Shown here: one piece after another, positions 1 to 13,125 of the stretch
Layout: each line of letters begins with the position of its first letter
Numbering within the stretch: the stretch's first letter is position 1
Origin: Salvator merianae
Lineage: Eukaryota; Chordata; Lepidosauria; Squamata; Teiidae
Length of the DNA stretch: 64,000 nt
Direction: 5' to 3'
NCBI GenBank assembly: GCA_003586115.2
Contig: QVOM02000034.1
Location: forward strand, 128,437,936-128,501,935
Notes under the pieces: generated by a model
What the model saw: the letters and a program-made list of their open reading frames with translations, nothing else
The model's database searches: none
What the model was told of the DNA's origin: nothing
Made by a program: the position numbers and the translations under genes

Positions 1-72
1 ATTCTAGTAATTTTGACGTGGGAGATAATCCACAGCAATTTTAATCAAAATCTGAGATGTAGTGGTTAATTT

Positions 73-89
73 AAAAAAAAAAAAAAAAA
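73..89. repeat. poly(A) tract, 17 bp
   Basis: Uninterrupted A run; no LINE or SINE body was recognised next to it. Confidence 0.9.
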
Positions 90-823
90 TTGTAGTGACC
101 TGTCATGGAACAACTCCACTGAACAAAATAACAGTGGTTGCCCAGACTTCGTGACTAGTGGAAAAGGGGCCCCCATAACAGTTCAAGGCCACAAAAATGT
201 AGGTCCACCACTGGTTAGGTTTTACCTTCAGTGATAACTTGCCAGAATGGAACCTTCACATTAAATGATGCCCTACTGCATCATAATCGTGCCATGTTAA
301 TAAAACACTCTTAAAACTATTTTGTTGCTTTGCACTGCATAATACAGATTCTTACGAGTTTCATGGAGTCAGAGTCAAATTTCATCCAGTTCCAGAACAC
401 AGATAGAAAAGATTTTTTTCTCTTTTAAGCAGGTTAAAAATATTTTAATCTTGCACTGTCCTTAAAAATCTCAAGACTCCTGATGACATGATATAGTGGG
501 CGCAAGCTAATAAAACCAGTTAGGTAGCACAATAAACATTAGAAACAGGCAGCCCCCAAGTCAGCCAGGCAATTGCTCCAAGCAGCTGTTCCAGTGGTCA
601 GAAGCTACAACCAGCACATACTTCAAGTTCACAACAAAGTCGTCAGCAACTGCCATAAGCTCCAGAGGCTGCAATCTCTTGCTTTGCTCGAGAGATTGGA
701 CAAGAATCCACAACCTAGAGTCAATGGCATGGTCAGAAGAGCCTTACTCAAAAATGAAAAATCATATTATTAGAGAAACAGAACAGGGCTCATCTGGCAG
801 GAAAACAAGTATGCACAATTCAG

Positions 824-856
824 AAGATTTCAATATCTAAAAGATTTCAATATCTA
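824..856. repeat. 17-bp tandem duplication
   Basis: The 16-bp word AAGATTTCAATATCTA occurs at 824-839 and again at 841-856, immediately left of a SINE. It may be a replication-slippage duplication. Confidence 0.8.
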
Positions 857-983
857 TGCAGTTTTCTTGGTGGAGATACAGAAGTGGTTTGCCAGTGCCT
901 ATTTCTGGGGAAAGGCTGGGGATTGAACCAGCATCCCTCTGCTTTCCAGGCAGTTTGCTCTACCACTGAGCTACAGCTACTTC
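854..983 (-). mobile_element. tRNA-derived SINE, minus strand, 3' tail missing
   Basis: Reading the minus strand, the element starts GGAAGTAGCTGTAGCTCAG and has an A box (TAGCTCAGTGGTAGAGC) and a B box (GGTTCAATCCCC), the internal RNA polymerase III promoter of a tRNA-derived SINE. The body then reads GGCAAACCACTTCTGTATC. It lacks the CAA tail seen in its sister copies, so it is 3'-truncated. Confidence 0.85.
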
Positions 984-1540
984 CAACATGAAAGTATCAG
1001 AAAAACGTTTCTTATGCAAATCACAAATCTTTAGCTAGATATCACAAATACACATACCACTGTTTTTGTACAATGGTTTTATCTACTTCTATTCATTCTT
1101 TTCCAGTACTGACAAAAATATTTATCATCTTCATATTCCCTAGATACTTTATTTTTCTACACATATGCAGACTGAGAACTTTTAACTTTCAATATACCAT
1201 TTCCTACATTAGCGAGAAGCCTCATTTTTTTCAAACACAAAATAACTTCTGTCCACACTATTTTATAGAACATTATGGTGTAAGACATGAATGACTCTTG
1301 CAAGCCAAAACTATAATATCAATGAACACATTACTAAAGGATGAAATCCGGTAAGACAACAGCAAATTTTCAGCAAGGCAAAGCTGATAAACCACTACTA
1401 CTAACACTTTCCAGTATGAAACCAGACTGTTCTGTTTTCATTTTGAGCTCATTACTGCAGTAACACTTACTTGGACAACTGGTAAGCAAGTGATACCAAG
1501 CTCCACTAACAACTTCAGTCTGGATATCTCAACTACATAT
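984..1540. other. unassigned intron DNA
   Basis: Unique AT-rich sequence between two SINEs; nothing recognised. Confidence 0.6.
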
Positions 1541-1700
1541 GAGTTGTTGTTGTTGGGTATTACAGAGTTGTGGACAACTCCTGGTTGACTGCATGGGCTC
1601 CTCCATGGGTAACTCTATGCAGTTTTCTTGTATACTTTTGGGGAGAGGTCGGGGATTGAACCAGCAACCCTCTGCTTTCCAGGCAGTTTGCTCTAACACT
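1541..1700 (-). mobile_element. tRNA-derived SINE, minus strand, with CAA tail
   Basis: Same family as the copy at 854-983. Plus-strand GTTGTTGTTGTTGGG at the left is the (CAA)n 3' tail in reverse. The B box (GGTTCAATCCCCGACC) and part of the A box are present at the right, where the head is broken. The middle differs from the other copies by an internal deletion. Confidence 0.85.
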
Positions 1701-4071
1701 CCCTGTGAAATAGTAGGGTAACCAGGTATGCTAGCTCCATCTGAGTTGAGCTTCTACCTTATACTTTAAAAAAACAACAACCCAAACACTGATAAACTAG
1801 TTTCAATTCATGTACACAGAACCAAACAGCAACAGAGCATACGCACACATCAAAAGCTAATTTGTGTGTTGAGTCAGAAAGGATACAAAGAGCACATTCT
1901 TTGTGGCTGCTACCAGCTTTTGAACATTTGTCACAGAAGACCCCTTCATTTGCCATGCCCCACATTGTAAACCAGTATGATGATATGAATATTTAAATTT
2001 TCTCAAATGATATTTCACAGCTATGCTGCATCAAACCAAGAACATAACTTATAGCTGAATCCAAAATTAACCTCCCAAATTAAAGTGGCCTCTTTATTTT
2101 GAATATTTTGTGCTCAGGAAGTTGACATTCTTGGAGAGATCTTTTTTTACAAGTATGTATCAGGTTTCAAAGACTCTTAGGAAAACCATTCTTTTTATTC
2201 TCTAGGCCACATGCTAGCCACTAGACCAGATAACAAGACTCATCGGCCTTAAAACCACAAATACTTAACTGACCAAAGCCTGTCCTGCCATTTCATGTTT
2301 GAAGAGTTCACTTCCTCTAAAAATTCTCACGCAGCTCATATTTAAACTGACGCATGGGAATGCAATCCAATCCTCTTCCCAGATATCTCTGCATGCAAAC
2401 AAGGAACTCTGGAAAAACTTCAAATGGAGGGGAAAAGGTTTCCCACCCCCACCCTGGAATGTGCAAAGCAAGCTTATCAAATCCACATTTATTTCCCAAC
2501 AAGCAACAAGACCCCTCACTTCACTAGGTGCACATTTTATACAAAATGCATTATTAATGTATAGGATTCATTGTCAAGAGGTGGAGTGAAGACTATCAAC
2601 ACATTTATAAAACACTTTAAAGATTTGAGGGACAGAGGAAGCTTTCTCTGGTTATTTGTGAGAGAATGAGAAATCCAGTTCCCATTCTCAAGGACAGCAC
2701 TCCTCTTGTTAAAAGATCCTGAAGGCAGTGCGAGATGGTTCAAATTATAAACTCCCCCATCCATTTTTAAAATTCAAAATGCTGATCTTGGTGGGGGGGA
2801 ATGATTGAGCCAACATGGTCTTGACTCTCTTTCTGCCCTAGTTGCCAGTATGTCCCACTCATGGCCTCCACTAACACTTTTGGTCACCAGACTGCTTACT
2901 TTTAACAGTTCAATGAATTCTTCATTCATGTTTCTGGACCATCTTCTCTGAAGAGATATATTTACAGACTTACCCTTTGGATATGATCAAACATGAGTAA
3001 AGAGATGCTCTCTTTTGAGTCTGAAAAGACAGACATTTTCCCCTGTATTCTCCTTACCCTGCTTTGAAGCCTCTTTCTTATCTGTGATTTCATCACTCTG
3101 AAGGTGTTTCTTTCTTTAAGCCAGGTTGGGCAGGAAACCATAGAAGCAAGGACGTGGGGGTTTCCTGCCAAGAGGCCAAGAGGTGAGTATCACCCATAGT
3201 TAGGGTAGGTGTTGCCTAATTTGGAGGTGAATGTAGGTTGCAGTGTGGCAAAATAATATAAGTACTCAGCTGTATATTCAGACACTTTGTAAGGGACTTT
3301 TTTGTGTGTCTGGGAATGGGATGTTTTCACTTAAAAGAGACAACTTTAAAAAGTCCTGTCTGATTGCACCCTTAGATGTAAACTATTCAGAATATTTATC
3401 TTCTTGACAGACATCCAAATATCCAACTCATTAGTTTGCCAAGGGCAAATACCCCAAGCCCAATGGTGAAATTTAAATTTGCTCTGGAGAAGATAAAGAA
3501 TGACAGGAAAGATGGCACATGTGAAAAAAATCGCTGCCTACTCCAACTGCATGAGCCAGATAATTGTCTGGAAGGGGCTTCTAATGACCACAGATGATGC
3601 CCATGTACAAATAAAGCCAATGTTCCAGGATCCCTGATTACAGGCTAGTTTAGACTGTTGATTTTAGTTTGATGTTCTAATTTTTACATGTTGTAAACAA
3701 AAGCCACCTATAGCCCAGCTCCACAAACCAGATCAAAGTATCTTATAGTTACATAGTACAACCTCTTGATTTTTTTTCAAAACTTAGCTTTTTTGTTACT
3801 CATTTATATTCCTGACCCTTTAATATTCACCCCAAAATTACATCAGACCTCACTGTATACGGCAGTCCTTGTTTCTCTGCTCTAGACCCATTTCAACTTA
3901 TTTTTAGAACGCAAGCTCTTTGGGACAAGATCTCATCTTCTTTGTCATTGCTAGATTGTATACTGCTTGAACACTTTGTGTCATATTAGCATCTTTATAG
4001 GATGCATGTTTGTGCAAAGGAAAAAGCAACATGATAAACTCTTAAGTACATTCAAGAAAGCACTAATAACT
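1701..4071. other. unassigned intron DNA
   Basis: No repeat or coding similarity was recognised. Short open frames here have no recognisable motif. Confidence 0.55.
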
Positions 4072-4275
4072 GATGAGCCCCGCTGGATCTGGCCACAGCC
4101 CATCTAGTCCAGCATCCTATCTTGCAGAATGGCCCACCAATTACTTCTGAACATTCCCCCCTGCTCTCGATTTCCTGCAAATGGTCTTTAGAGGCATCCT
4201 GTCTGTCTCTCCAACCTGAAGCAATACCTAGCCATTCATTCTAGTAGCCATTGATACACCCGTCCTCCAGGAAGG
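4072..4275 (-). mobile_element. CR1 LINE 3' end, minus strand
   Basis: Reads, in reverse, the lizard-type CR1 3' terminus: CCCGCTGGATCTGGCC, CCATCTAGTCCAGCATCC and TGGCCCACCAATTACTTC. This is 3' UTR only; the coding part is lost through normal 5' truncation. Confidence 0.85.
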
Positions 4276-6596
4276 TAAAAGTTCAGTTAAAAGGCACAGG
4301 TTTGGAAAAGCAAATCTAGATACATATCTTGCCCTTAACACAGTGATGATCCAGGGGCTGTTGGAACCAGTCTTGTACATATCCTCAACAGACCAATCCT
4401 CAGTGAGACGCTAGATATGAGCACTGTGCCAACTATTCAGAGAAGCTGTTAGTTATTTTTGAAATAAATTCTTCATTTTTGTCAGAATCTTCCAGGAGTG
4501 CAGGAAGACCAAAATCCATGTAAGTTACAATGTTAAGGATGTTGTGAAAGACGTATTGTGAAAGACCTCCATCACTGCAGGTGCACAAAAGATGGGTGGG
4601 ACTGCTCCACAGATGAACTGCCAAGTTTACACTCTTATAACCAGCTCTGTGACATCTGTTTGCTGGCCTGGTGTCTGAACATCTGATAAAGCACAAGTTG
4701 TCCTGTTATTTTATTTTATTTTGGTGAGGTTTATTTTCCCTTGTTTTTGGATTATCACAGCTGTAGCTAGGAAGTGCTTTTTCACTTTAGAAATCCCAGT
4801 GGGCACTGAGCGGCAGAACACCATGGAAAGTTTGTATCATTGTCCTCTCCACCTCCAACATTCACATTAATATGTTACAAAACACCACCTATCCTCACAT
4901 ATGAAATAAAAAAAAAAATCTAAAACTTAAGATCCTTACAAACCTTCAGATATAGGGAGAAAACAAGGAAATTGTTTCTTGACATGAGGATGTTAAATTT
5001 GTATTACAGAGAAAACAGGCTACCTGCAAGGCAAGGCTACCATGTTCTGATTCAAATTTGGATTTGACAAAACAATTCCTCCATGTAATCTTTACTACAA
5101 CCTTGCAAGGTATATAAATGTCTGCTCTAAAAGACAACTTTTCAGAATTAAAGAATAAATTAAAAATCAGAACAACACTGAGAAATGGGGAAGATATTTA
5201 AGTCAAAACTTGGGAAGGCCATTAACTGATTGCAATATTCAAAATGTAAAGAAATTTATCTAAAAGTTATAAATAGATGGTATAGAATATTATTCAGATG
5301 GCACATATGGGTCAAGGATCCACCAACGTATGCTGGAGAGGATGAGGTCATATATGCATTCATGGAGGTCTTGTCAATTTGTTAAAGACACGACTCAATT
5401 ATTATTACACTTCCTCCCAAGTTGATAATAATAATTATTGTGAAAGGATGGAAAGAATCTAAAAACTAGAACTTTGAGAATTGGTATAAACATCTATGGG
5501 AAACAGTTTTTATGGAATATATTACATACATAAAGAAAAAAAATGGTTGGAACGAAAGAGAAGAACTTTGAAGATAAATAGAAGCAACCATTGTTTAAAG
5601 TGAATAAAGCAGAATATGCTTGGAAACCACCTAAACACTTAAAGGACAAGTGGATTAAGACCCTGGGATAATGATTATTTCAGATGTTACAATGCTGAAA
5701 AGAAATCTTTATTTGTTATTTGCTCCTATGTAAATACTGGGGATATAATTGCATTTGTAACTGTCTTTGTTTATAATCTAAAAACTTATTTCTTTATGTC
5801 TGTGCAGGGTAGGTATTACGGGTGTATGCAAAACTGCAAAACTTATAAAGAAAATTAAAAAGAAACTGGAACAACTCTAACAATTTTGAACTATTAACGC
5901 TGTTCCTTTTTGTACATTTAGCAGTTTGCAAGGAAGCAGACTACAAATATTAAACTATACTCAACAGTTGATCAAATCCATTTCCAATCTTTACAGTAGA
6001 TTATAGCATTCTGGATCTCCCATTTTCTTAAAGTAACACTACATGTACATATAAGGCAGCCAAGGTGATCTATTTAATTAACGTAATTGATCTGATGCAG
6101 TGTCAAGCTGGAGTACCGGGAAAAAAAAGCAACATTCATGTCAGTCTTCCACTTACTTCTGGAAAGCAAAGATAAGGAAAGTTGAAGAAATTAAATCAGC
6201 AATTAAATTTTCAAAATGAAGTGCTGAACTCACAGCCAGCTGGTGGATAGTTTACCCTGCATTGGTATTTTTATAGAAGTAGGAAAACTGGTGGCCAGAA
6301 GCAAAGCATTACTCAGTTCTGCTCCAGATTTATCCCAAATAAAGGCAAGAACAGGCAGTTTGCTTCTGTGCCAGCGATCTTAGAGAACACTTCCAAATAT
6401 TAATAGTGATCTTGCCCTCAGGAATGAGCAGTGTCACAATAGCTTGCCTAGTTTTTTCTTGTACCTTGGCAGCCCTGGACATTGTTTACTTTTTCAAGAG
6501 ATAAATGAAAGCTATTTTTTCTCATGGCTCCTTCTAAAGGTCCCTTCTAACATTACTGCACCACAGCAAATGTAGAACCTGAAGCAGCTCTAGCGT
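4276..6596. other. unassigned AT-rich intron DNA
   Basis: Mostly unique. 5280-5880 has the look of old LINE debris (A-rich, ending GAAAATTAAAAAGAAACTGG), but no family could be supported. Confidence 0.5.
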
Positions 6597-6725
6597 CCTT
6601 TCTACAGTGTGCCTTATTCTGGATTATGTTCCAGAATAGGAGCTTACCATCCCTTTGCACTTGCATGCAGATGGCAGGCACCTATTCCACAATATAATCT
6701 CAAATAAGGCCCACTGCAGAAAGGG
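6597..6725. mobile_element. palindromic MITE, CCTTTCTGC family, copy 1
   Basis: Starts CCTTTCTACAG and ends CTGCAGAAAGG, with long imperfect inverted arms: TTATTCTGGATTATGTTCC on the left pairs with the ATAATCTCAAATAA region on the right. Flanks TCTAGCGT and TCTAGATC share TCTAG and may be a decayed target duplication. The same family recurs at 61110-61285. Confidence 0.75.
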
Positions 6726-6744
6726 TCTAGATCTCTTTGCTTTA

Positions 6745-6985
6745 TATAGCACTTATATACTTCCTATGCAAGTATTATTTATATATTTGCAGTATTTACA
6801 TTTCAGGTACTACTCTATACCACATGGCCTCAGGGCCAGTTACAACAGATTTAAAACTCAATACCCGAGACGCTAAAAGCAGAGGTTAAACAGATTAAAA
6901 TCAGAAATAAAACCTCCATTTTCTGTAAACCTCTTTGAGATTATATTTTAATAGGAAGTGGTACATAAATATTTTAAATAAATTA
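6745..6985. mobile_element. L2-type LINE 3' tails in opposite orientations
   Basis: Two tail-like pieces abut. 6765-6905 resembles the minus-strand L2 3' region seen at 17250 and 14410. 6925-6985 (GTAAACCTCTTTGAGA ... GTACATAAATATTTTAAA) is a plus-strand L2-type tail. Confidence 0.5.
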
Positions 6986-9476
6986 TTAAAATTATTAAAA
7001 TTACAGCACCTAGGAGAGAAGGACAGACTACTCAGACATAGATTGTAGCCTTACACATTATTCACTGGATCATAATTAAAGACACAGCATGGAAACAACT
7101 ACAAGTAAAATTTTGGTAAGTGATTTATGTTCTTAAATTTCTCTGAAGTTCTAATATGGTGCTATTTAATCAGTGAGCCAGTTCAGAAGCATAGCTTTCT
7201 GGGTGTACTGGAGCATTTTGAAGAAATACTCCCAGGATACTTGGTACTTCAAATGATTAATATCTAATTTCACAAACAGTTTCATACACCTGAGAAATAG
7301 GAATAATGCAATGACACTTCAAGTAAAATGCTCAATTTACTTTGGATGGCAAGACATTATCTGCAGAAGGTGAGCTACAGAAAGGGATCATTGTGGATCC
7401 GTGACTGAGGGAGGGTGAAATGGAACCAACAAGAACTAGACCTCAGCAGCAATGCTCTGAAGACAGCTATTTCACCCAATAGTTCAGCTGAGAGTATAGA
7501 GACGCAGGCCAATTCACCAGTGAACCGTCCACCTATCTGAGCAAAGCAGAAACCTTCTAAGCTATACTACTAGGAGCAAAGGCTACTTTCCCTTCCATCA
7601 CATAATTACTACTAAAGAGTCTCTGCCTCCTCCTTTCCAAGCTAACCTAGAGGACTTTCACTTTAGTACTGGTCCTATTACTAATTTATAAAAACTTCAG
7701 AATAAGGTAAACAAGATTCATGGGGAAACAAATACACAAACTGATACATTATACTTACTGGTACTTCAGGACTTATTCTGAAATGCCTTTCTGATCTCTT
7801 TCTACAGCAAATGTGCATGTTTTTCATCACTCACATGCCAAAAGAAAGATACTCCTGTATATTCACAGACCCACATGGCCAATGGTAGCTTCCAGTTTTT
7901 ATTAATGTTGAGGTTACATACACTAGCTACATTTTTGTATCACAATTATTGTATGCTGATTTACACGATCTGAAGAGAAATCAGAGTATTGTATTTTACA
8001 GGTTTGGGACCATAACACATATTTCAATTTCAGTTCAATGCGTACACCTTCTCTTTCATTCACCTCATTCTTCCATTTTTTCCTCATGTAAGCGAAGTAG
8101 CTTTGGCTGAGAGGCCATGGCTGATTCAGCAGCCCCAATTAAGTCCTCATGGTCAAGCAGGTAACTGAATTCCAGTCTCCCAGGCTCTAGTCCAATTCTG
8201 GAACTGCTGTACCATGCTGGAACAGACCACTGACACCCAGAGGTCAGCCTATTAGACTGTTTGATTCCTTCATATAGAAAGGGCCACCTTTGTGTACTTT
8301 GGCACTATACTCAGCAAATCCTTCTGGGGATGAACTGGGCTCTGGAAACTTCTGATGCTATCTTGGTCTTTCAGTTACTATTTCAATGAACATTGAAAAC
8401 ATTTTACTTCCTTCCCTAGTACTTGAGTAAAATTAGGGGAAACACATCCACTCAAAAATCAACTGTTTCAAGGATCTTTAGTTCTTGGATGAAATCCATA
8501 CTTACATTCCACATTTGTAAAAATTTCACTAGCTAGAAAATTCGATGCAGTTAGAACAAAATTTTGAAATGCATCTTAATGAGACCACTTCACTTACTCA
8601 TTCGGTTCTAATGAAGAGAACTATTTTTTTCTTGAAGCTTTTTTTAAAACAGTGAACAAAACTTGGGAATTTATTAGTCCTGCATGAATACTGAATGCAA
8701 ATGATAAGAGGTACCAAGATTCAAGTTAATAAAACAACTATGTACAACTAGCAGCCATGAGATGACTTATTTCTACATACACCCACAGAAGAGGCAAAAT
8801 TAATACTGTATTAACAAGTTCAATTCATGTCTTTCTAGGTATGTGGAAGAAAGCACTTGCCATTGGACTGCAGGTGGCCAAAGATAGTGTATGGCGTAAT
8901 GAAGTAGTTACACTGAACCCGATAAGATTAGCAAACAGTTCAAATGAACTGTGTTTCTAATACTGTACCCTATTTACAAAGTTAATGACGTAACTGTTGT
9001 AATGTTACCCACTGCCACACACTATTCAAAAATATTCCAAGCTGCTGCTTCAAATATATACTGTATTCTGTTGCAGTATCATACTGTTAAGCATGCAGCC
9101 CATAACTTTAAGCCCAGCAGCCAGACTGCAATAGGGTACATGCTGAACACTGTGTTTGAACATTCATTAGGTTACAAAGGAAGTACACTGCCCTGCTGGA
9201 GGTAACCCCCACTCCCCCCTCTGTTTACAGGATACTGAAGTTCAGAAGTATGACCCCACTACATTTTCTGGAGCAGCAGAGAAAAAACTTATAAAAAGTG
9301 CAGCCTGTTATTTTCAAATTATGCTTTGATTCATGTCACACCTACCCACTCAGACTGTATTTATTATCTGTACTCATGGAGCCCCATAACAGCAGTATTT
9401 ATATATTTAAAAACACATTAATCTACATTATACCACTTTCTTCAGTATAGGTAGTATACTACCTGAAGGAGTCAAC

Positions 9477-9513
9477 TCCTTCCTTCCTCCCTCCCTCCCT
9501 CCCTCCCTCCCTC
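9477..9513. repeat. (CCTT)n/(CCCT)n microsatellite
   Basis: Pyrimidine-pure tetranucleotide tract, TCCT units grading into CCCT units. Confidence 0.95.
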
Positions 9514-10601
9514 AGGTACATTAAAATTTGTTACCTCCAACAGCAGCTCTAGCAACAACACAAAGGACAGATCCACTACAAGCCCACAACTTCCAATACA
9601 AGCTCTAGACATGAATCCAAAAATACACTTCAAGTCCAGTGTGTTATAGAGCATTGCAGTTTGTTAACTTGCTTGTTTTGTTAGTTTTCTCAAGCAAACA
9701 CCGAAGTAAACTCAATGTCAGTCAGTCTTCCATTCAGATTGTGGCTAGGCTTACATTTGATTCAGTAGACATTTAAACATTGCTACTCTACCCACAAAAT
9801 TAGAGAGATCTCAGGAAAAGATTGCATTCAAAAGAGAATCCAGAGAGCCTTTTCTGAAGAATTATTAAAACACTACTGTAATCACCAGATGACATGCATA
9901 TATTATGCGCATGAACCAACTAAACCAGAAATGCATCAGGCCTTTTCTACGGACTGAATACTCCCATGATTCACACTCTGTATCCACATCACTTTTAAGC
10001 CAAATAAATAACCTGTTTAAACCTGTTCAACCAAAATGTTTTACTTCTGTCTCTTCCCTGTGAACAAATCTCATTCACTCTTCACTTATAAAAATACAAG
10101 TAGAGGTCTTGTACAAGAAGCCTTGCACCTGAGAATACCAGGCACCTAAAACTTAAACCATTTCTAATCAGTCCATTGAGCTCTCCCACCCACCACAGGA
10201 GGTGATTTTACACTATCCTGCTTTCTTATGTGGGTCTCAGGTCCAGCCCATGGTGTTCTTTTCTCTCAGAATTACGAACTAAGCCTAGGCAGCCTGCAAA
10301 ACTATTAATAAAATTAAGTGCTTCAAGATGTTTATTTCCAAACTCAGATAGTTTTCCATTTTCAGTTCAACTGTTGGTCTGAACTGGATTATGTTTGCAA
10401 TAAATAGAATAAACCTCCAAATGAAAAATAAATCTTAACTGCTTTTCAAATGCCCATTCAATGACTACATCCTCCTCTCCCCACCACAGAAGTATTTTAG
10501 AGATAGCATGTTTTTACACTACCAGACATCTAAAGCAGTCACAGCTTAGAGCACTGCTCTTCAAATTGTTCTTTGGAACCTGGGAGATGTCCATCAACAG
10601 A

Positions 10602-10652
10602 AGTTAGTAGCAGAAGACACAAAATTAGTAAGTTAGTAGACACAAAATTCCC
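10602..10652. repeat. short direct duplication
   Basis: AGTTAGTAG and ACACAAAATT each occur twice within 50 bp in the same order, indicating an imperfect local tandem duplication. Confidence 0.7.
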
Positions 10653-11504
10653 TTAGTGTCACCTTGCCGACCGCTGCAGACCTTGAACTAAATTCAGGGG
10701 CTCAGAAAGCCATTTACCCTTCACGTGCTGTTAAAAATCTCTTTTCAGCTATTTCATGAGATACACCCCACCCACCAAACCTGGTACCTGCCCACAAAGA
10801 AATGAGATATCATATATAACAGTTTATGAAGATGAGAATAGAGAAGCCTGTGATATGCTCTGGATGTGTATAGACCTTTTAGAGTTAACAGCACATAGTC
10901 TAGTCTATTTTTGCAGTTCTTCTAGCTAGCAGATTTCCCTTGCAACTATGAGGCAGGCATAAAATTAATGCATACATTGGTATGGACTGGTTTATTTTCA
11001 CTACTAGGATCCCCTGTGTTATATTAACAGTATTCAGTTTAATTCTCAGTATTAGGTACAACCTGCTGCTTTACCAGTCAAGTCTACATTATATATAAAG
11101 ACATTATATACAAAGCAAAGGACTGTGACATGCAGATTTTTTAAAAGAATATTGCCTTCAACATTTTAAGAATGCTGCCTATAATATATTTGTATCATTT
11201 TCCATATATGAAATGCCTGTGTTCGCAGCATGAAGTAACAGGACACTCACCTATGAACTACCAACTCCTCTATATACAAAGATCTGAATCCAGATGTTCT
11301 GAATTCCAGATATTTTGAATTAAAAGTCACGGGAAACTCTTGACTCTAAAAAATTATCAACTTTTCCTTAACATTAAAAACATTTAACAATGATGTCCTT
11401 TTGAACCATTTTACATATATCCTAGTAAACAGAACTGCCAAACTGATCATCCAAGAACTTGCTACTTTGCATATATTCTCTGATTTGCAGCAAATACCCA
11501 GATG

Positions 11505-11870
11505 ATCTGTCCAGTACTATGTTGGCATAGGCCACACCAAACATGGCCTGTGCTGGAGCCATTAAAAAAGTAAATAAAACCATGCTTTAAGAAACTCCGG
11601 CACTTTCTTAAATCTGGTCTTCCAGGAGAATACTCTGGCAGAGCACCCCAGTCCTGATGCCAGCATTTTTAATGCATCTGGACATAACAAAAGGGTGCCT
11701 CAGAGGTGCCTCAAAGAGACCATGTGTGGCCCTTCTCTAATCCACCTTTTATGGCATAGAATGTTCATGAGAGGGGGGAGGGGCAGACTGGTGTGAGAAC
11801 AGTCCCACCTCAAAGCCTTCAATAAGATGTCTCAGAAATGCTTTTTTTTTGCTGTGACTGATCACTGCTC
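11505..11870 (+). mobile_element. unclassified interspersed repeat, GGGGCAGACTGGTGTG family
   Basis: Contains the blocks CACTTTCTTAAATC (also at 54954-54967) and GGAGGGGCAGACTGGTGTG followed by a T run and TGACTG. The second block recurs at 21768-21860, 46335-46420 and, inverted, at 53528-53632. It is probably a non-autonomous DNA transposon about 370 bp long. Its class is not known to me. Confidence 0.6.
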
Positions 11871-12493
11871 TAGTTTGTTTAAATGTACCCTACATCCTAC
11901 ACTTTAAACAAAAGTCGAGCAACAGGCTTTTCTAAGAGCACAAGCATGCCAGTACTTGCCATGTGCACAACTGGGAATGAAACCAAGTTCATTCATAATT
12001 TAGACAACTCATATCAAGGTCAATGTGTCTAGTTAACATAGATAGTTCATAGCCCTGAAGTGAGTGGTCTGAAAAAGTAGTTCAGAAATCATCACCAATA
12101 CATACCAAGGAACAATACGGTTTTCCTAGCATGTAGGAACAGAGCAAATGAAGAAATAAGCACTAGACAAGATTCAGACACCAGATAATATGCATAGATT
12201 TATGGGAACTCAACCCACAGAAATGTCAGTGAAAAAAAAATGTAGCACTGGCATGTCTTGCTTAGGGCCACTTCCAGACATCACTTATTTATTCTGCAAT
12301 TCATCGATTTACCAATATAAAAAACATCTGGAATTATCACTCATTGTCTAGACATTAGATCAATATTCTGTGTTTTAGCATTTGCTGCTGCAGAACAGTA
12401 ACGTTATAGCTGCTGTATAGGTAACCAATAGTATCACATAAAGTATTTACAGGTAGCAACAGCTCACGCTAAACTCTTGCTCTACTTCTCACA

Positions 12494-12687
12494 AGGTAAT
12501 CCAGACAGAGCTGCAATTATGGAATAATACAGTATTGCACTACAATAGTTCATTTTATCGCAACAACCATAATCTGGGAAATTGGGTCTATATTCCAGGA
12601 GTGTATCAAGAGCACCATGATCTCATCTGGCAAATCAGGCATAATTAAGAAATAATTAGAGGGTTTTGACCCTGTCTGGATGCAGCC
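12494..12687 (-). mobile_element. 197-bp-class MITE (GGCTGCATCCAGACAG ends), copy 1
   Basis: Terminal inverted repeats: left GGTAATCCAGACAG, right CTGTCTGGATGCAGCC. The interior, in reverse, matches the copy at 46627-46806, with TCATGG and CCTGGAATATA blocks in the same order. Confidence 0.75.
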
Positions 12688-13040
12688 TAAGTCACTAGAT
12701 TCCATGTAGGGGCAGCAAAAAAAGAATGCTACTCAACAGAAAATTCAGCACTTTCAAAATCTTAACTCTGTAATGCAAAATGAATGTTTCTACACAGTAT
12801 GACTACAGTATACAGCTCTGCATAGAGATATATGAATAGTGTATCTTTAAAATACTTGGATTCTTCGGGGCAAGTTACTCCAGAGTAAAATTTCTGTGTC
12901 CTATGTATCTCACTGACACTATATTATAATCACAAGCTGAATAAGACACAAAATGTAGGCAAATGTGCAAATTCTTATACATAATTTCTAAAAGCAAGTG
13001 TAAAGTCAAGGTATTAGCAAAAAATATTGTATTTTTGCTC

Positions 13041-13125
13041 TGTTGCAAACCATCTTGAGGATTTTTTGAAAGGTGTTATATAAATATAAAGTACAAATAT
13101 AAATATAAACATAAATATTCTAAAA
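13041..13125 (+). mobile_element. L2-type LINE 3' tail
   Basis: GCAAACCATCTTGAGGA followed by GGTGTTATATAAATATAAA and an AT-rich array, the usual 3' terminus of L2-type LINEs in reptiles. Confidence 0.55.

Larger units (their letters stand above)
6990..11500. other. unassigned intron DNA
   Basis: Apart from the microsatellite at 9477 and a local duplication near 10602, no feature was recognised. Confidence 0.55.
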